A stretch of 64,000 nucleotides of DNA, taken from contig CM060733.1 of assembly GCA_030704615.1 (NCBI GenBank), positions 71,608,001-71,672,000 of the forward strand. The letters are read 5' to 3'. The position numbers and the translations under genes were made by a program. This document shows positions 10,757 through 22,234 of this stretch, piece by piece. Below the pieces are notes generated by a model that was not told the origin of the DNA, did no database searches, and was given only the letters and a program-made list of their open reading frames with translations. Numbering within the stretch: position 1 is the stretch's first letter; each line of letters starts with the position of its first letter. This DNA comes from Takakia lepidozioides (Eukaryota; Streptophyta; Takakiopsida; Takakiales; Takakiaceae).

Positions 10757-11060
10757 AGGAGCCCGATGACTCATGAGCTAGTTTTCGGAGCAGTCGAAGT
10801 CCCATTGACAACGTGACTTGTATTCAGAAGGCACATGGCTAAAGATTTGTTTGCACAATCAGCACAGTAGACGTGCTTCAAATGCAATTCATGTGGATCA
10901 ATAAAAACCCCATTGTGCCCTCTTTTTGTTCTATTCTGTATCCATCGTTCCCAGAATGCATCATTCCTCATTTCGTTTGGGATTGGGAGTGTGGGTGGAT
11001 TTTGCAAGTGGCTGGTAGGCCCTATTCCCGCGGACACTCATTTCTGGAAAATAGTCCTGC
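10757..11060. other. Right subterminal region of element 1
   Basis: No gene is seen between ORF X and the terminal repeats. A TCATGAGC copy at about 10770 matches the terminal motif. Confidence 0.3.
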
Positions 11061-11139
11061 TCATGTTTTTTTCGACACTTACAACTCTGCTCATGGCTCA
11101 TGCCGCTCATGGCTCATGGCTCATGAAATAGCAGCCTCC
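11061..11139 (-). repeat. Right terminus of element 1 with ATGAGC repeats
   Basis: Read inward on the minus strand, the end starts GGAGGCTGCTATTTCATGAG, followed by four more ATGAGC units and an AACATGAGCAGG block. Element 2 (15514) and element 3 (53768) begin GGAGGTTAGCTATTTCATGA with the same units. This makes a degenerate terminal inverted repeat of about 45 bp. Confidence 0.65.
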
Positions 11140-11850
11140 CGAGCTCCTGGGGATGCGCAATGGCGGCATCTTGTCTCTTCTCACAGGCGGGAGAACCCGC
11201 TGTGATGACATCGTCCCTTTCCCTCCTCTGGCTTTTATGTTTTGCAACGGCGCTTTGGTGGGGAAGTATATCGCTCCCTATCCCTTCTTAGACCTAGCAT
11301 TTGCACGCTTCACTTCTCCTTAGTTGTGCTGGAGGTGGCGTGTTGGTGGGGATGGCGCAATGTTACCTCATATCTTTCTCTCAAGGTGCTTTTGGCGATT
11401 AGGGTTCCTTTTACTTCATATTGGGGTTCTTAGTTGACATCGATAACAAGTGTAGGGGTCTGTGATTCACCTGGGGTTCCACAATCCTCACTAACCCATT
11501 GGTTTTTGTGGGGGCTTGTGATGGGACCAGGTGAGGATCCCTACCTACTTTGAATTCTCTTGAGCTTACAGATAAGGATGTGTGCAAAAGAAACATACTG
11601 CTGCTGCCTGCAGCCCCGATTTCGGCCCGCTTGCTCCCGGTTTGACATGATGATGCTTGCTTTTGACTTATCTTTTGCTGCTGGACGGTTTTGCCTGTGG
11701 ATTTTTAGACTAGGTTTCCCTTTTTTTGGCCTTAAAAGAGGATTGATGGTGTAAGGGACAAGTCATAAGTGGCTGTTTGGCTCTAAGGATGAGGAGACCT
11801 GAGTTTTGTTAAAAAAGACAGCCTGATAAGGCAGTGACATGCCGTTTTCA
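11140..11850. repeat. Direct duplication, copy A
   Basis: About 710 bp are nearly identical to 14723-15513 in the same orientation, from CGAGCTCCTGGGGATGCG to TTTTCAGACCTGGATTT. Copy B has an extra stretch around 15260-15340. Element 1 ends exactly where copy A starts and element 2 begins exactly where copy B ends. The duplicates therefore act as unoccupied reference sites for the two insertions. The repeat may itself be part of an older element such as an LTR pair, but I see no TG...CA ends or primer site. Confidence 0.8.
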
Positions 11851-12069
11851 GACCTGGATTTGTTGTGGAATGGAGCATAATGAGGTTCTATTTGCAAAAC
11901 ATGGCATTAGCCTTCTGTGAAACAGTGACGGTAAGCTCTAAAGGACTTTGGCCAATGATTATTTACTTTATTTTGCCATATGAACAGCCACCTGCATTGT
12001 ATGATTTATCTTGGCCAAGTGGGCTTGGTCTTGGGCACTCAAAGTGTATGTGTGTCCAGATCTGGATGC

Positions 12070-12630
12070 TGTGACAGGGCAGGCCTTTCTTCCATGCCAA
12101 AATGCCTTACATGATGTATATCTTGGGGCAAGTGTACATGTGTAGAATGAAGTCGCAGTCAGTCTTGTCATGCCCAAAGTGATCACTTGGTTGCATGTTT
12201 GAAGTCTGATTTACTGCAGGCTGGGCCAACAAGAGTCCTATGTGCACAGGTCCTGAATATATACAATGACAGACTGTTCTTACATCCCAGAAGGCCTTGC
12301 ACGATGCATGCTTTGGGGTGCTTACATTTGGCCAAATGTGAAGTGGCAATATGGCTTACCATGCCCAAGAAGTGTACTTGGTGGCAGGCCAGAAGTGTAA
12401 TTAATTGCAGGCTGGTCCTTCCTGCTGCCGGTGTGAACACTCACTGAATGTGTTGTAGGGCAGACTGTTCTTACCTACCTTGCATAATGCTTGTCTTGGA
12501 TCACCTCAAGGTACTTGTGTATACATATCTTGGATCTGTAATGTGGCAAGAAGTTATTATATGCCCATGATATCTTGCATGGTGCATATCTTATGGATAA
12601 CTATGGATGATATAATCTGAGGCTGCAATC
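12070..12630. repeat. Degenerate tandem repeats, CTTGCATGATGCATATCTTGG type
   Basis: Related blocks recur near 12100 (CCTTACATGATGTATATC), 12293 (CCTTGCACGATGCATGCT), 12478 (CCTTGCATAATGCTTGTC) and 12572 (TCTTGCATGGTGCATATC). Each is followed by CTTGGG-like and GTACTTGTG-like words. Confidence 0.5.
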
Positions 12631-13837
12631 TGACTTATATTGTGCAAGAGGGTCACTTGGGTACATGACAGGAATCTGATTATGAACATACCCCGCCCTC
12701 CCACCCTGTTTTATCATGACTGAATGGGTGGCGTCACTTGGTGTGTTATGACAAGACTGGAAATGTTAGATGGTGCCCTGTCATGGGCTATTTATGTCTT
12801 TAATTGACAAATGACCCTAGTTGGTCTTGTCCATGTCTTGACATGACATGAATATCTTCCCTCTCTTCCTTTTCCAGTGTACTTGGTGGTTCTTGTACAC
12901 ACCATCTACCACTTTCCTTTCTGGTTATTTCTTCATCATGTTGATATACTAACATGGTTGTTTTTTGGCCTGACAGAAGGTCCCTCCATGACAAAGATAT
13001 GGAGCAATGACCTTCATAAGCTATGTCGTCCAACAAACACTTGTTGGTGAAATTAAGCACGGAGGACTTTTAAGATAAGCATAGTGCTTTTGAGTGTTGT
13101 CTTCATACTGATATATTGAGCTAGGCCCAGGTAAAACCACCTGCAGGAGTATGTGTACACCTTCTACATGATCCGGTCAATGCACACTACTCGTGTTAGA
13201 TGGTATCAGTAGCTGATGCCTTGTATTAGTTTTAGACACTCTTAGGCTCATATGCTTTCATACCTCTCTACAAGTGGCTTGGCTCTATGTAGCACCACTA
13301 TGTAAATATGCATATGTAATATGCTATGTGCTTATCATACCATTGGAAAAACTGGCCTTAAAACCAGGATGGTGTATAGATGGGCAGCAGATTGCTACCA
13401 TCCTACATTATACTTGTTCGGAGGGTTTCTCCCCGATCCGCAAACGGGTTTTCGGATCTTGGAAGGATGTCTGATTGGGTATGCTCTCTTCATTTACTTG
13501 TATGCACATTCATGAGTACTCTTCTGGATTTATGCAGACTGTTGTCCACATCCATAATAGTTAATTATCTACTCATGGCAATGTGGTACAATCATCGATA
13601 TATCATACCAAGGTTTAAAGAGGATTTGTCCTTGTTTGATTATCCATGCTTTCAGTTTGAGTGACATACAACTGCTATTCTTTGGAAAAATAATTCCACA
13701 TGGCCTTATACAGGTCCTCTTTTATTCATGTGGCTGATGATATGTATGGTATGGGGAGGAAGTAGGATTTCCAACCCCTTTTGGCAATCTTGTCCGGGGA
13801 TTGGAACTACTTTTGCAGTGGGAGAAACCTTATGAAG

Positions 13838-13908
13838 GGGTCTGGTATGCACTCCCTTACGGGGTGAGTGCATACCACACTCACTCCATAAGGGACTGCC
13901 ATACCAGC
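13838..13908. repeat. Imperfect hairpin
   Basis: The arms TGGTATGCACTC (about 13843) and GAGTGCATACCA (about 13865) pair. The outer words CTTATGAAGGGG and CCATAAGGG are related. Confidence 0.5.
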
Positions 13909-13984
13909 GGCTGGTTGGTGGGTGCCCCCCTCTCTCCCTCTGTCTCCCTCCTCGGAACTGGCCGGTTGCATCAGTGTTCTTTTC

Positions 13985-14612
13985 ATGATCTTCCATCTAT
14001 ACCAGATGGACTCTAAAAGGTGTTTTCACCCGACTTGTAAAGGTTTTCTATCCATACCGGAAGAATCACCTGGGTGGACACTAAAGTACCTTTAAAAAGG
14101 ACCTATAATTTTTCATTCCTCTTTTATTGACTTTCATCTATATCAGATGAGTCACCAGAGAATGAGGAATTACCTCCATAGGGGTTATGACACTGGCATC
14201 CTATCTATAATTTTTCCATCCATGCCGGATGAAAAATACCAGGATTTGAATTCGTTTTATTCCCCCTTTATGCTTTTTTTCCGTACTGGATGAGGCTTTC
14301 TCTTAAGGGATGACGAATTACCTGTTAGGATGAAAAACCGCTGCCCTGGATGATGTATACTACTTTTTCATCCTGCTGATGGACCTCATCCAAATAAATG
14401 TACCTATTTATTTTTTCATCCGGACTGGATGAAAAAAACAGCTTATGATGGCCATGGAGATTTTTTTAATTACCCTTAATTATTGCTAATTAAGGAGTGA
14501 AACCCTAACTCCTACCCTATAATCTACTGTTTAAACCTAGCTAACGGATGACATCCGTCGGGTTTTTAAGAGAAAGGGTATTGATTATTCATCCCCCGGA
14601 TGAAAAATCAGG
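13985..14612. repeat. Third palindrome family (TTTCATCC...GGATGAAA), irregular array
   Basis: Palindromes include CCATCTATACCAGATGG (13991), CATCTATATCAGATGAG (14134), TTCCATCCATGCCGGATGAA (14215), TTTCATCCGGACTGGATGAA (14415) and TTCATCCCCCGGATGAA (about 14586), plus decayed units near 14046, 14281 and 14363. Spacing is irregular (about 55-86 bp). It is unrelated in sequence to the GAAATGCGG palindromes but has the same architecture. Confidence 0.75.
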
Positions 14613-14722
14613 CTCTTCCCTAGGGTGTCTCTCCCGCTGTCAGGTGCATTCCTTGTGTTGCTGAGCTCGCGAGTTATGGCGTCTGAGCTCTGCTGCTACC
14701 CTGTCTGCTGCTTCATGCCGGA

Positions 14723-15513
14723 CGAGCTCCTGGGGATGCGCAATGGCGACGTCTTGTCTCTTCTCACAGGCGGGAGAACCTGCTGTGATGGCATCGTCCC
14801 TTTCCCTCCTCTGGCTTTTATGTTTCGCAGCGGCGCTTTGGTGGGGAAGTATATCGCTCCCTATCCCTTCTTAGACCTAGCATTTGCATGCTTGGCTTCT
14901 CCTTAGCTGTGCTGGAGGTGGCGTGTTGGTGGGGATGGCGCAGTGTTACCTCATGGCGATTAGGGTTCCTTTTACTCCATATCTTTCTCTCTTGTTTTTG
15001 GGGTTCTTAGTTGACATCGATAACGAGTGTAGGGGTCTGTGATTCACCTGGGGTTCCATAATCCTCACTAACCCATTGGTTTTTGTGGGGATTTGTGATG
15101 GGACCAGGTGAGGATCCCTACCTACTTTGAATTCTCTTGAGTTTGCAGATAAGGATGTGTGCAAAAGGAACATACTGCTGCTGCCTGCAGCCCCAATTTC
15201 GGCCCGCTTGCTCCCGGTTTGACATGATGATGCTTGCTTTTGACTTATCTTTTGCTGCTGCTGATGGAGCACTTTGGCCTGGCAGCCTTGTCTTATGCAG
15301 CACTGAATGTGAATCCTACCTTGTCTTGAATCTTTGACAACTTTGCCTGTGGATTTTTAGACTAGGTTTCCTTTTTTTTGGCCTTAAAAGAGGATTGATG
15401 GTGTAAGGGACAAGTCATAAGCGGCTGTTTGGCTCTAAGGATGAGGAGACCTGAGTTTTGTTAAAAAAAACAGCCTGATAAGGCAGTGATAGGCCGTTTT
15501 CAGACCTGGATTT
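14723..15513. repeat. Direct duplication, copy B
   Basis: This is the partner of 11140-11850. It overlaps an open frame 14625-14906 that I cannot assign (GDVLSLLTGG and ALVGKYIAPYP). The upstream sequence GAAACCCTAACTCC (about 14496) resembles a plant telo-box, so a decayed gene start is possible but weakly supported. Confidence 0.75.
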
Positions 15514-15610
15514 GGAGGTTAGCTATTTCATGAGCATGAGCGGCATGAGCGGAGTAGCAAGACAATCGGTTTTCATGAGCAGAAGTACAAATTTCGAAAA
15601 TAAAAAACAT
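15514..15610 (+). repeat. Left terminus of element 2
   Basis: The end starts GGAGGTTAGCTATTTCATGA, then has further ATGAGC units and a TTTTCATGAGCAGAAG block. It is the inverse match of the end at 11139 and the direct match of 53768. A direct repeat of the preceding bases (for example CCTGGATTT) would be expected at the missing right end. Confidence 0.65.
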
Positions 15611-15744
15611 TATAAAACATTAATTTAATGCAATGTGTTAGAAAAATCAAATATATTATTCGGCACATTGAAGGGAAAATTGTAGTTTTGAGAGTTGTGC
15701 TCATGATATTTCGTCTTCCGCTCATGCCAATTCCCAGCGACATG

Positions 15745-16160
15745 TGCAAAAATGGCGCCGAATTTCGCGGTAATAGGGTCCGTAACCGGAAAGAACCGCG
15801 ACGTATTTCGCGGTAATAGGTATCTCTGGCGAAAAATGGTGCCGAATTCCGTGGCTATAGGTCCCCTCAGGACAGGTGTGTAAGCCCAAAATTTGGAAAT
15901 GTGGCACCGAATTTCGGTACATGGTGCCGGGGATTGCACAGATGTTGGGCAATTCTGGGCCATGTAACTAGAAATTCGGCGCCATTTTTCCAGACATCGT
16001 TCCCGAGCATGTTCGGACTTAGCCAGTTTTCGGCCCAAAATAGGGAAATTCGGCGCCATTTTTCCAGACACAGGGGTACCAGTGCATGTTGGGACTTAGC
16101 CAGTTTTCGGCCCAAAATAGAGAAATTCGGCGCCATTTTTCCAGAAATGGCCCCACAACT
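15745..16160. repeat. Subterminal half-palindromes of element 2
   Basis: Words GGCGCCGAATTTCGCGG (15755), GGTGCCGAATTCCG (15839), GGCACCGAATTTCGG (15903) and AAATTCGGCGCCATTTTTCC (three copies, about 15970, 16047 and 16124) repeat the core of the 27.7-29.3 kb array. Their outer arms have diverged. The same block is at 53990-54400. Confidence 0.75.
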
Positions 16161-16299
16161 GCTTCTGTTGGATCTCAGTTTGAATGGAATATTGCCTCAT
16201 TCCAGGAGTTTTGGGGTGCATTTCATTACACTGCAAGAAAAAGTCTGATACATGAAAATGCAATTGAAAATATCCATATGGAGGATTCCCTTTGCCCCA

Positions 16300-18860
16300 T
16301 CAATGATTTCTGGAATCCCTAAGGAGGAGTTTGTGCAGCTCGTTCACGCTCAACGCCGGTGCATGAATAAAGTCATCAATAGTCACGTTCATCCTCAACC
16401 TCTTCAAGTAAATGTAATACAGATGCTTGCACGGATAATACTTTGAACCCTTCTTTGCTTCCATCAACGAGAAGTCCGTACAATTGCAAGTCGGCTCTAC
16501 TCCAATCGTGATTGTGTATACATCGTCGCGTACAGCCGAGCCGGCTGTTGCCATCCGATAAACATGCCCAAGGCCGGGTGGAGGTACGTCCACGGAGCTC
16601 TGAATAGTGCAAGCCATCCCAAGAGCATTGGCAATCCGAGTCTCATTCAACTTGTTGGGAGGGTGTCGTCTCTTCACTCTTCCGAATCGCATTGTGGGAT
16701 GTGCAGAATTGTCCAATCCGTCTCTACTGGACCGAACAGTCTGCAATGGCTGGGTCTGAGGAACTGGAAATGCGTGGGCCAGGACGTCTGTGCGTTGCAC
16801 CATTCGAAATCCTGCTGTAGATAGAGCATCTGCCTCATTCTGAGAGAGGCTGCAACCCGGTGCAACAGGCCAGACGCTCGGAGGCTCCGGCATTCCCTGA
16901 ATCCCGTACTTGGGCTTGCCAAATACACAGGTCATTATGTCGTGCCTACAGAACCAAAACGTCTGCGTTGTGGCGTAAGCAAATGTGGGAGTCAAAAATC
17001 TGTCGCTGAAACAAGGTGCATGTACAGCACCGTGTGGGTTCCTCCGAATCATCTCACCACAGCATGCTCTCGTATCCACCCAAATGGCGCAGCACTTCCC
17101 TCGAAATGCCGGCAATGTCTTTGCAATTCTCCACTGTGACTCCGACACTCTTGTCTCCACAATGGGTATGTTGTATTGCGTTACTACAGATGGCTCGTTA
17201 TGTTCCTCGGGCACGTGCCCTGTGCTCAAAGGAGATGGCGATCTTGAACGTGCAGGACTTGCGGTGCTCGACGAGACCTCCTCGGGCAACATCACGGGAC
17301 CACGAGGGAGCGTGCGAATATTCTTGTCAGCTCGCCATGAATCCTCTTCCCCGCTAGGTGCCTCATCAAGTCTTCGTCTCACTGGACGGGTATGAACATC
17401 TCCTTTCAAATGTTGGCCTCTTCGAAGCAATGGCGTGTCCCGAAGGCCCTCTCGCAAGGCCGCCGCCCACTTCCGAGGATTCTTCGATCTGGGGGAAGTC
17501 CGCATCAGCATTTCCTGCCTGTCCGGCCCCAAGCCCCACTGTTTCCCTTTTAAGAACTCGTTGTACCTGCATTGCTGCATAATTGACCTCACAATGTCCT
17601 CCGTTGCGGCAGTGAGGATGTCCACCAGATGCGCCGCAGAAGAGGCACGCCAGGAAGAATGCACTGATTCGGCCATGTTTGTCGTCGGCATGTCGGTGTC
17701 GGAGTCGAGACACATTTCCTGCACAAGCACATGTTGAGGTTACAAGCAAGTTACAAATAATGCCAAGAATAATATTCAACGGGACGCGAATTCGTCCAAC
17801 TCACCTCCCGCATATAGTCGCCGAACTGGAGGAAACAATAATGCCACCATGCTAGCCAACTGACCATTGCTCCCTCGTCTGATTTCCTTACAGCACTTGA
17901 CGATGTCCACCAAGCCCGTATACATGCAAACTGCGTCTCTGCATCATCCAAGGTGGGAGCGCGCTTCCACGCAAGACACATGGAACGGTGCTCCTCTCTG
18001 AAATCTGGCGCCACGAGCCTGGTTGTGTACTGCGAAAGGCTCTGCAGAAAATGGAACCCACAAGATCTCTCCTTGTCTTCCATGGGAACATTGGGGTCTT
18101 GCCCGTACACCCTTCGGATGGCAGCCCAATTTGCTTGTGCGTTGTCCGCCATGAAACCACGGAAATTGGGAGGGGGCAATCCCGCCTTCGCCATCTGTTC
18201 GTTTATTCCCTGCCAAAGAAGCATCTCCGATTGTGTGTCCTCTCCTTTCATCTCACAAACAGCAATTGTCATTAGCATCCTGCAGTGGGTGTCATAGACA
18301 TGTGCACCCATTGTCACCCACTGGTGATTTGTAATTCGCTTGATATGGTCGAACATGACCCAACTGTTTGACAAGTCCCCACTCGTCATCCTGTCGACCA
18401 GTTCGACGCCGCTGCCAGGTCCACACGTGGACATTTTGAATACGAAACAACGGTCTGCCTCAGTCCTTTGTCCTAGAAACCTACTTCCATGAATGTAGTC
18501 ATATCCACATCGTCGCTTCACCTCCAGAATGGAGTGCATATCCGAGCCACGCCCAATTTTCTGTTTGCATGAGACAATGTGGTTTCGGACATTCGGTGAA
18601 CAGACGTGGGACACCGACTCCAGCAATGCCTCCATTTCCTTCTCATCGAGAGGAACTCTATCGGAGCCATCTTCCGACATAATTCTGGCCAATGCCATCT
18701 TATGGGCGGCTTGGAGCTATATCTGTTTGGGTTTGGCACCCGGTCTCAACTTACCCTCCTCGTGAACGAGCTGCTCTGCCTCGTGGGCAGCCTCCCGCGA
18801 GTTCCCCCTCGCCAATTTGTGACAATGGGAACCAACGTGTATGCAAGCTCGGGTCATCTT
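16300..18860 (-). pseudogene. MULE-like transposase copy B: catalytic core and SWIM zinc finger
   Basis: Reading right to left, the frame starts inside the protein at TRACIHVG (18860). It passes MSEDGSDRVPL, NHQWVTMGAHVYD, the FMADNAQANWAAIRRVYG block with a catalytic-type Asp, and CGFHFLQSL (the C..H pattern that follows the second Asp in MULE DDE cores). An 86-bp intron (17719-17804, GTGAGT...GCAG) is then spliced. The last exon (17718-16303) has a disordered linker and ends with a SWIM finger (CNC ... YPCKH, about 16420-16490). DDE core plus SWIM is the classic MuDR/MULE combination; I infer the family without a search. An in-frame TAG at 18717-18719 replaces a Gln retained in copy C. The N-terminal region is absent because of an inversion junction at 18860. 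Confidence 0.7.
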
Positions 18861-20095
18861 CGAGTTTCCACCTGTTACTTCGTCAAACAAAGCCTCAGGG
18901 ATGTTAACAGACATGGATCGAAAGCATGACAGACACCCCTGGTGTGTGACTAAGACCAGTAGCACGAAAATTGCTGATGGTGTTCGTGTACGATACGTCC
19001 TCTGTGCGTGGATGCTGAGGTGCCTCAATCCCGCCTGCTTCCACTTTCTCTCCAAAGGAGGGCGGAGAAACAAGACAGATTGGACTGGCACAACCCATCA
19101 TCCATTCATTGTCTCCAACCAAGCTCCTGCGGGTACTTTCAAGTGCGCACATTGCAAAGAACCACCGACGTGCATGTCCATGTGCAGAGCCAAGCAATAT
19201 TACGTAATCCATTTGCTCCCGGACTTGACTAGAGCTTGCATACACGTTGGGGTCCACTGCCATCCCTTGGCGAGAGGCAACATGCATGAGGCTGTGCAGG
19301 AAGCACACGACATCATAAAAGAGGAGGTGAAATTAAGCCCCGGAGTCAGACCAAAGCAGATTCAGCTGAAGGCAGCCCACAAGATTGCTCTTGGCAAAAT
19401 CATGTCTGAAGATGGTTCAGACCGAGTGCCCTTGAACGAAGAGGAGATGCTTGACCTGTTGGAGTCCGTCTTGCATGTTTGTAGTTCGAATGTGCGGAAT
19501 CACATCGTATCTTGCAAGCAGGAGTTCGGCCGGGGGTCGGACATGCACTCAATCCTGGAGGTGAAACGAATGACTGGATATGACTACAACCAAGGTAGCA
19601 GGTTTCCAGGGCAAGGTAGCGAATCCAATCGTTGTTACATTTTTAAAATGTCGACGTGTGGGCCTGGGAGTGGAGTCGACTTGGACACTCGCATGACAAC
19701 TGGAAACTTGTCGAATGTTTGGGTGATGTTTGATCACATCAAGCCAATTACAAACCATCAGTGGGTGACTATGGGTGCGCATGTTTATGACTATCACTCC
19801 AAGAGGCTCATGACGATTGCAATCTGCAAGATGAAAGGGGAGAACACACAGTCGGAGATGCATCTGTGGGAGGGCATAAACGAGAAGATGGCAAGGGCGG
19901 GATTGGCAGAGCCCAATTTCAGGGGATTCATGGCAGACAACGCTCAGGCCAACTGGGCAGCGGTGCGGCTTGTGTACGGTGAGGACCCCAATGTTCCAAT
20001 GAAGAAGTAAATCCAGAGCCCAACCCATCAATGAAGACGAGCGAGAACCGGGTTGTTCACAACCTGTTCGACTTCGACGAGGTCATGGAAGTTCC
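18861..20095 (+). pseudogene. MULE-like transposase copy C: N-terminal and core region, inverted
   Basis: An open frame (FEFPP at 18861, MLTDMDRKH, CAHCKEPPTC, MSEDGSDRVPL, FMADNAQANWAAV) runs to EDPNVPMKK at about 20007. It is then joined to sequence normally near the N-terminus (NPEPNPSMKTSENRVVHNL) up to 20095, out of its natural order. Copy C overlaps copy B in the core and lies head to head with it at 18860. The gene has therefore undergone inverted duplication and deletion. The cysteine pairs at 19020-19060 and 19145-19180 suggest zinc binding. It lacks the HFLQSL block and the SWIM finger, so it cannot be a complete transposase. Confidence 0.68.
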
Positions 20096-20096
20096 G

Positions 20097-20268
20097 AGAT
20101 TCGCGGATTGTTTTGTGGAAGGCGCCAGGATAGAACGTGCATTTGGTGGGCAAATGAAGTCCCCAACCGCCCTGTATATGGCGCTGTCCGATGGTGGAAC
20201 TCGCCATTCCTTGCCATCGCCGAAATCATCGTGGAGCACAACAATACTCTCGACAACAACGCCGTTTG
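20097..20268 (-). pseudogene. Transposase leader domain, 3' portion, cut by Ty3 insertion
   Basis: The minus frame has GVVVESIVVLHDDFGDGKEW and VPPSDSAIYRAVGDF. It is the same domain as 950-1740 and 55020-55390. The coding sequence is interrupted at GTTTG (20264-20268) and resumes at 27249. Confidence 0.65.
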
Positions 20269-20996
20269 TGTCGCGCACCTCACTTCGGTAAACTCCCCCC
20301 CCTCAAGTCAAAGGTTACTCGCTTGATGCGCGCGCCTAACTCCCAACCTGGCCGCCAGGCCAACTTGGAGCTCCGGCTGCTCACCGGGGCATAACGGTCC
20401 CCCTTTGATCTCCCAAAGAACCCTCCAACGATTTGGAACCAGCGGAATTCCCTTTGGTAGTTGGAAGTCCGGAACTGCTCCCCACTCTTTGGTCGCTTTC
20501 CGGCTCGCTCGCTTACTCACTAGTTTTTGGTCACCAACGGGCTTGCACCGTTCTCGGGGTTACTACTCCCTATATATACTTCTGTAGCTGTCCGCGGGGG
20601 TTTCACAAACAACCATGCCATTTTATGGCGAACCACCACGAACACCCTCGACTCCCGGTGATGAGTCGCGGTGAGTCTTGGCCCACCCACCACGGCCCCT
20701 ATGGACCGTGATGAGTCCCAAGACTCCCCACGACTCCCACCACGAGGTCTCCACCCTAGGGTGAGTCCTATGCCACCCCCACTAAGTCCCGCTAAGCTAC
20801 CACCACCCCTTGTGGAGCCACCCCCACCGCAACCCGGTGTGCGGGGCTCCACCTAGTGAGCGCCTCCGCCTCCTTGAGTGCCTTGGGCACTCAAGGGTGC
20901 TTCAGCCCCCCATACCTATCGCTGCCACTGCCCCCACCACAGGGGCAGCCCCTCTTGTGTCCTGACCCCCTGCCCTCAAGGCAAAGGGCCGCGACA
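20269..20996 (-). repeat. 3' LTR of the Ty3 element
   Basis: The 728-bp copy begins TGTCGCGCACC and ends GCCGCGACA on the plus strand. It differs from the other LTR by eight substitutions, all transitions, with no indels. Confidence 0.95.
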
Positions 20997-21010
20997 CACA
21001 CCCCCACCAA
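20997..21010 (-). promoter_or_regulatory. Polypurine tract of the Ty3 element
   Basis: On the minus strand the sequence just before the 3' LTR is TTGGTGGGGGTGTG. It is a G-rich, imperfect polypurine tract at the expected place for plus-strand priming. Confidence 0.6.
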
Positions 21011-21892
21011 CAGGGAGTCGATGTCCTCATCGGCTTGTCCATTTTGTGGAAACGAACATCCAAGTTGTGGCGTCCCACATCAAGGAGTACCATGGCGTCC
21101 CATGGCAAAGAACCAAATCCCACACCTGACTCTACTCTCCACTAGCTAGTTAGGCCGACTTCCTCCAAGTCCCGGCCAAGGGTGGAACCTCTCAAGCTCC
21201 TCCCAATGCACTCTTCTTGGCCTACTTCAAGGCCAAAGAACGATCCTCCCCGAGGATCGAATCAGCTTACTGCAACAACATTGCTTGTGACCGCTCATGA
21301 TGCCGCTTTTGGCATCACCTTGAGCAAGGGTTCACCTCGAATCCTCTTTGACTAGGAAGATAACCTTGAACCAACCGCGCGCCCCAATCACTACAATTGG
21401 GTCCGCCTTGGAATGCTGGCCTGAGGTACGGGAACACGCCGAAGCCGCACTACGACTTCGTCCCGAGGCTACACGATTATAGTACGTGAACGGAAGCACG
21501 TAGCTTCCGCGTTAGCCCGCACTACAAAGCAACCCCCTCGGTAGCGCAGTTATAGTATGCGCACGCGCCAGGTGCGCACTAGCACGTGAACTCCTAAAGA
21601 AGGCGCAAGTTTCCTTGCCCCTTGGATGGGAGTCACCCGATTTCAGCACTGCGCAAACACACGATTAACCTAATTTACCTCTCCCACTTTTGTAAGCTAG
21701 CATGCATTCTACACACTAGCCAACCACACCATGCATGACCATTCCAAACAAAATAGGACGCACAACATTTGGAACCCATTTCCTTTTTAACAATTTTTTG
21801 TACAATACAAGTTTTTGCAATCGGATTCCTAAGCTAGCTAAGCCGGGTTAAGCATGCATTTCCTCCCCCACGCTCCAAGGTTGATGTCCCCA

Positions 21893-22234
21893 TTAACGCT
21901 TCTTCCGCTTCTTCCGCCTTTCGAAAACTGCAACCGCCTCGGATGCGTTTCTCATTTCTGAGGCACGCACCCAAGATGCCTCCACATGATGATAGCCCTT
22001 CTATTTGACGAGATACTCCGTTTCTCGGTTCTTGAACCTCCTCGACTTAAGTACTGCCTCCACCTTGTACTCAGGTTCATTTTCATGATCCAACAGCACA
22101 GGTGGCGGACGCAACACTTGATGCCGATTCGGACGCGCTTCATCTTTGAAGTAAGGCTTCAAAAGAGAGACGTGGAATACTAGATGCACCTTGCTGTTTG
22201 CGGGCAGCTCCAATTCATACACATCCTCATTCAT
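21893..22234 (-). pseudogene. Chromodomain end of the Ty3 polyprotein
   Basis: The frame from MNEDVYELELPANSKVHLVF contains FHVSLLKPY and the chromodomain start EPEYKVEAVLKSRR, NRETEYLVK. A TAG at 22001-22003 replaces the conserved Trp of the YLVKW aromatic cage. Reading on, KGYHHVEASWVRASEM and a basic tail RRKKRKKR end at TAA 21893-21895. Chromodomains of this type steer integration to heterochromatin in chromoviruses. Confidence 0.85.

Larger units (their letters stand above)
1..11139. mobile_element. Element 1: MULE-like element with palindrome arrays and ParB-methyltransferase gene (left end outside window)
   Basis: This composite element begins before the window. In order it carries scrambled transposase (coding mostly minus), a palindrome array, gene Y1 (plus), a second palindrome array, ORF X (plus), and a terminus ending at 11139. 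The right boundary is supported in two ways. The last bases, read inward, are GGAGGCTGCTATTTCATGAG, matching the starts of elements 2 and 3 at 15514 and 53768. The flanking sequence from 11140 is also a duplicate of sequence at 14723 onward, where no element interrupts it. The grouping of genes into one element is inferred from repeated co-occurrence in three copies. The left end and target duplication are not visible. Confidence 0.6.
11851..13980. other. Gene-poor AT-rich island
   Basis: No open frame here has protein-like composition. The only structure is degenerate repetition at 12070-12630 and an inverted repeat near 13840-13905. Confidence 0.4.

Noticed and set aside
11140-15513. LTR retrotransposon with 0.75-kb LTRs
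   Set aside because: The direct duplicates lack TG...CA ends, a primer site, a polypurine tract and any gag-pol coding between them.
20520-20860. ORFs inside the Ty3 LTRs
   Set aside because: They are identical in both LTRs, low-complexity Pro/Gly frames of GC-rich noncoding sequence.
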